DNA from: Aureispira sp050633105
Lineage (GTDB): Bacteria; Bacteroidota; Bacteroidia; Chitinophagales; Saprospiraceae
Direction of reading: 5' to 3'
DNA length: 64,000 nucleotides
Assembly: GCA_050633105.1 (NCBI GenBank)
Contig: JBOEFW010000053.1
Coordinates: 186,001 to 250,000 of the forward strand
The notes beneath the pieces were generated by a model. That model worked only from the letters and a program-made list of their open reading frames with translations, searched no databases and was not told the origin of the DNA. The translations under genes were made by a program, and so were the position numbers. Each line of letters begins with the position of its first letter. Position 1 is the stretch's first letter. This document shows positions 61,223-64,000 of this stretch, piece after piece.

Positions 61223-62083
61223 ATGATACAACAACAATTTACCAACAACTTAGGTACGTTAGAAGGACCATTGCTTGTCTTTGGGGGCATTTATAGCAAT
61301 TTACAAGCTTTGGAGGCTTTGCGTATGGAGGCAGAGCATTTACAGATTCCGCCTACTAATATTATTTGCACAGGTGATCTTGTCGCCTACTGTGCCGACC
61401 CTGAAGCTTGCATCAACTTTGTTCGTGAATGGGGCATTTATTGTATTGCAGGTAATGTAGAATTGCAATTGATTGATGATGCGGAGGACTGTGGTTGTAA
61501 TTTTGAAAGCAGTACACGTTGTGATATTTTTTCAAGAACTTGGTACCCGTATGCTAAATCCCAATTGAGTGCCAACTCCTTAACTTGGTTGGCTCAATTA
61601 CCTCAGTTTTTGCGTTTTTGTTATGCAGGAAAAGAAGGCCTTGTATTGCATGGTTCTTATGAGGCAACCGCTCAATTTATTTTCAAATCTACGCCTTGGG
61701 CCATCAAAGAAAAGCAATTTCAGTTGGCTAACGTAGATCTAATTTTAGCAGGACATTCTGGCTTACCTTTTATAGAAAATCGTGGGCAACAACAATGGAT
61801 TAATGCAGGCGTCATTGGTATGCCAGCCAATGATGCCTCTACTAAAGTTTGGTACCTCACGCTTCCAGCCACGGACCAAAAATTGCATCCTACGTTTCAT
61901 TCATTGGCATATGACTTTGAAACAGCAGCCACACGTATGGAGGAGGCTAAGTTGCCGCTTGCTTATGCACATACCTTACGTACAGGACTTTGGGACAATT
62001 GTGACATTTTGCCCGCTATAGAAACACAACAACAAGGGTGTCCATTGGTCTTGTCTCCTGCTGTTGCTTTACAAAAGGCTTAA
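61223..62083 (+). CDS. metallophosphoesterase, YfcE/diadenosine-type
   Basis: A 286-residue calcineurin-like phosphoesterase. Its motifs are degenerate at the start (VFGGIYSNLQALEALRMEAE in place of DxHGN), then CTGDLVAYCADPEACI (GDxVxY type), IYCIAGNVELQLI (GNxE), LVLHGSY, ILAGHSGLPF and WINAGVIGMP. The first-block Asp-His pair that binds one metal is missing, since GGIYSN stands where SDxHGN is expected. Activity may therefore be altered or the protein may act as a binder. It is the last gene of the susCD-symporter unit. Confidence 0.82.
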   Translation: MIQQQFTNNLGTLEGPLLVFGGIYSNLQALEALRMEAEHLQIPPTNIICTGDLVAYCADPEACINFVREWGIYCIAGNVELQLIDDAEDCGCNFESSTRCDIFSRTWYPYAKSQLSANSLTWLAQLPQFLRFCYAGKEGLVLHGSYEATAQFIFKSTPWAIKEKQFQLANVDLILAGHSGLPFIENRGQQQWINAGVIGMPANDASTKVWYLTLPATDQKLHPTFHSLAYDFETAATRMEEAKLPLAYAHTLRTGLWDNCDILPAIETQQQGCPLVLSPAVALQKA

Positions 62084-62178
62084 TCCTCACACAAAAGCTA
62101 TTAATAGCCTGCTTTCCCTGTTTTTTTGTCGTATATTGGCTGTTTCAAACTGCTTTTGAGCTTTTAGAACAACAAACA

Positions 62179-62568
62179 ATGCGTTATACTTTTTGTCAAC
62201 AAGAGCGACTTAAAAGTCGAAAACAAATCGCAGCACTCTTCAAAAACCGACGTAGTGTGGGTGCTTACCCCCTACGCATATTTTGGGGAGATCGCCCCCA
62301 TTTAGCCAATTCTTACCCTGTATCTATTGGTTTTAATGTTTCTAAACGACTCTTCAAACATGCTGTAGATAGAAATCGTTATCGCCGTTTATTGCAAGAA
62401 GCATTTCGTTTACAAAAGCAGGAGCTTTATGAATTCTTGGAACAAGAGGGCAAGGAACTTAATCTAATGCTTATTTTTGTAGGTAAAGACGGCGCTGATT
62501 ATGCTACTGTAGAGCGCCAATTCAAAAAGTTAATGGGCAAATTAATGGACGAAATTAAAACCGTATGA
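62179..62568 (+). CDS. rnpA: ribonuclease P protein component
   Basis: RnpA is the protein subunit of RNase P, which removes 5' leaders from tRNA precursors. From ATG 62179 the 129 residues start MRYTFCQQERLKSRKQIAAL and have the RNA-binding signature DRNRYRRLLQEAFRLQ, and LMLIFVGKDGADYATVERQF. The frame runs upstream to 62038 within the phosphoesterase gene, but that extension does not match the family. It overlaps the following yidD gene by four bases (ATGA), the conserved arrangement. Confidence 0.95.
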   Translation: MRYTFCQQERLKSRKQIAALFKNRRSVGAYPLRIFWGDRPHLANSYPVSIGFNVSKRLFKHAVDRNRYRRLLQEAFRLQKQELYEFLEQEGKELNLMLIFVGKDGADYATVERQFKKLMGKLMDEIKTV

Positions 62569-62816
62569 CTTGGATAATTTGGTTATTTAAACTACCTCTT
62601 TTATTGTTAGGTGGCGCCATGCGCTTTTTAATTAGAGTTTATCAATTGGTTTTGTCTCCTATCTTACCTGCTTCCTGTCGATACACCCCTACTTGTTCTC
62701 AATATGGACTAGAGGCAATTAAGAAGTACGGCCCTTTCAAAGGAGGCTATTTAACTCTTCGGCGCATTTTGCGTTGCAACCCTTGGGGCAGTCATGGCCA
62801 TGATCCTGTTCCTTAG
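62565..62816 (+). CDS. yidD: membrane protein insertion efficiency factor YidD
   Basis: An 83-residue amphipathic membrane-associated protein that helps YidC-dependent insertion. The core is VYQLVLSPILPASCRYTPTC, followed by SQYGLEAIKKYGPFKGGYLT and LRRILRCNPWGSHGHDPVP, all diagnostic for YidD, including the three cysteines. It overlaps rnpA by four bases, so translation is coupled. The family partner genes yidC and mnmE are not in this window. Confidence 0.96.
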   Translation: MTWIIWLFKLPLLLLGGAMRFLIRVYQLVLSPILPASCRYTPTCSQYGLEAIKKYGPFKGGYLTLRRILRCNPWGSHGHDPVP

Positions 62817-62912
62817 AGCTGTCTTTTTTAAGAAAAGCCTAGAACAAAAAAATAGATGGCAGGGGTATACTATCCCCTCCTATAAGTGCTCTATTGACAA
62901 ATAAATATTCCT

Positions 62913-63248
62913 ATGAAGTTTTCTACCTTTACTCGCCTTGGGCAGCATTTAGTAGCCTTCTTATTCCTCACTAATTTATTGGTTGCTTGTCAAAATACGC
63001 CTTCTGCTGAGGATTATGCGTTGCGTTTCTGTACTTGTTATGATACCAACTCTGAGGCCGCTGTACAATTACGGGCAGGAGAATTGGATCAACCAAGCTA
63101 TGATCAATTAGTTCTCGAATGTATGGGAGAAGATGATCCTTTAAAGGAATTAGAAGAAAATCCAGCAGCATTGTTAGAATTTAAGGTGGCTTTTTTAGAT
63201 GCTATTAAAGCTAATTGTCCTGCTCTTGCCCAAAGTATGGGCTATTAG
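62913..63248 (+). CDS. small cysteine-containing lipoprotein
   Basis: A 111-residue predicted lipoprotein. The signal (hydrophobic residues about 13-25) ends with LVACQ, lipidation at C26. The mature part begins NTPSAEDYALRFCTCYDTN with a C-x-C pair and continues with helices ELDQPSYDQLVLECMGEDDP and AALLEFKVAFLDAIKANCPA. The layout (C-x-C near the start, later single cysteines) resembles the lipoprotein at 7912. No function is known. The acyltransferase gene starts 25 bases after its stop. Confidence 0.75.
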   Translation: MKFSTFTRLGQHLVAFLFLTNLLVACQNTPSAEDYALRFCTCYDTNSEAAVQLRAGELDQPSYDQLVLECMGEDDPLKELEENPAALLEFKVAFLDAIKANCPALAQSMGY

Positions 63249-63273
63249 GTCCTATCATAAAAATAAGATTAGC

Positions 63274-63882
63274 ATGAGTTTTTTAAGTAAAATATATCTA
63301 AAAGTAACAGGGTGGAAGATTGACCCTAATCCTCCAAAGGAGTTACAGGGACAATGTGTCATTATCTGCGCGCCTCATACATCCAATTGGGATTTCCCCA
63401 TCACATTGGCGGTAATGAGTGTATTAAAGGTCAAAGCGCGCTATGCGATTAAGAAGGAAATTATGGGTTTTCCCTTTGGTCCTATTTTAAGAGCATTAGG
63501 CGGTTTGAGTATTGATAGACGCCCCAAAAAGGAAGGAGAAAAAAAACAAAGTACCGTTCAAGCAATTGCTAGTCTTTTTGAAAACGATCAACCACTTTGT
63601 TTGATGATTGCGGCGGAGGGCACTCGCTCCTTGCGTAAGGAATGGAAAACTGGATTTTATTATATTGCACTACAAGCCAATGTTCCTATTTGTCTTGGAT
63701 ATTTGGATTATGAGCAGAAGGTTGGGGGATTTGGAAAAGTAGTTTATCCTTCTGGAGATTTAGAAAAGGATATGGCAGAAATTATGGCTTTCTTTATTGA
63801 TAAAAAAGGAAAACATCCTCAAAAATTCAGCATTGATCAACGTTTTTATCCCCAGCTCTCTAATTCTTCAGAGCAAGCCTAA
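63274..63882 (+). CDS. 1-acyl-sn-glycerol-3-phosphate acyltransferase-like (PlsC family)
   Basis: A 202-residue membrane-associated acyltransferase. Motif I is HTSNWDFPITLAV (H-x4-D), followed by KKEIMGFPFGPILRALGGLS with the IDR segment, and motif III AAEGTRSLRKEWKTGFYYIA. PlsC-type enzymes transfer an acyl chain to a lysophospholipid or ornithine lipid precursor. The short length and HTSNWD form match the group found with ornithine-lipid or glycine-lipid synthesis, but the exact substrate is unproven. ATG 63274 is chosen; the open frame runs back to 63199 within the upstream lipoprotein gene. Confidence 0.88.
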   Translation: MSFLSKIYLKVTGWKIDPNPPKELQGQCVIICAPHTSNWDFPITLAVMSVLKVKARYAIKKEIMGFPFGPILRALGGLSIDRRPKKEGEKKQSTVQAIASLFENDQPLCLMIAAEGTRSLRKEWKTGFYYIALQANVPICLGYLDYEQKVGGFGKVVYPSGDLEKDMAEIMAFFIDKKGKHPQKFSIDQRFYPQLSNSSEQA

Positions 63883-63895
63883 ATTCATTCTTCCC

Positions 63896-64000
63896 ATGCT
63901 TCGTCTGTTCTTCTATAGTTGCTTGTTCTCTAGTCTCTACCTTTTGGTGGCTTGCAATAATAATTCCTCTAAACCTCCTGCCAATTCTGACAGTTACCGA
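63896..64000 (+). CDS. N-terminal fragment of a lipoprotein
   Basis: ATG 63896 begins MLRLFFYSCLFSSLYLLVAC, a lipoprotein signal with the likely lipidated cysteine at residue 20, then NNNSSKPPANSDSYR up to the window edge. It starts 13 bases after the acyltransferase stop. The rest of the gene lies outside, so the family cannot be named. Confidence 0.6.
   Translation, partial: MLRLFFYSCLFSSLYLLVACNNNSSKPPANSDSYR

Overview
The window reads as chromosomal DNA of a Bacteroidota bacterium, most like the Saprospiria (Aureispira-type). The evidence is two proteins with type IX secretion (T9SS) C-terminal signals, a SusC/SusD pair, many Bacteroidota-type lipoproteins, promoters of the TTTG-N20-TAnnTTTG kind, the DUF4271-hemD gene pair and the absence of Shine-Dalgarno sequences. 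Genes are AT-rich (by eye about 40% GC) and intergenic DNA is poorer in GC still. One 47-base run of N (43191-43237) shows this is a draft assembly. Genus-level naming is an inference.

Layout. 1-6.4 kb: queG, a DUF1573 lipoprotein, dnaX, an SdpR/SdpI-type autorepressor and membrane protein pair, and a phosphoesterase. 6.6-8.5 kb: a WG-repeat protein and a lipoprotein. 8.5-10.3 kb: an accessory region on the minus strand with three well-folded but atypical tRNAs, two degenerate tRNA copies, a GC-rich mostly non-coding segment and a short ORF, bounded by a promoter-like module and an intrinsic terminator. 10.3-17.4 kb: a broken LRR gene, DUF389, a methyltransferase, two RlaP-like nucleotidyltransferases and a helical protein. 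17.6-30.1 kb: secreted proteins, including a 3298-residue T9SS giant with about 30 cysteine-rich HYR-like repeats. 30.5-36.6 kb: RNase Z, a STAS protein, ClpC and a second broken LRR gene. 36.7-42.6 kb: envelope and polysaccharide genes, cytochrome c and an SPFH protein. 42.7-43.2 kb: three TGTCCGTTTT repeats spaced 21 bp against a promoter, followed by a short ORF, a hairpin and the assembly gap. 43.3-54 kb: PAP2, LptF/G, an ArsC-like protein, Map, a LytS-type kinase, a PagL-like protein, a TPR protein, DUF4271 and HemD. 54-64 kb: a DUF2064 enzyme, susC-susD-symporter-phosphoesterase, rnpA-yidD, an acyltransferase and lipoproteins.

How parts work together. SusC/SusD, the sodium symporter and the phosphoesterase look like one uptake route across both membranes with a cytoplasmic enzyme. 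The ArsR and SdpI genes form a self-regulated pair with a clear palindromic operator. rnpA-yidD is the conserved tRNA-processing and membrane-insertion pair. The items most worth following are: an A9 slippery run in dnaX placed exactly where slippage would give a gamma-length product; the atypical tRNA array with its structured-RNA-like neighbour; and the 21-bp-phased operator array driving a very short transcription unit next to the gap.
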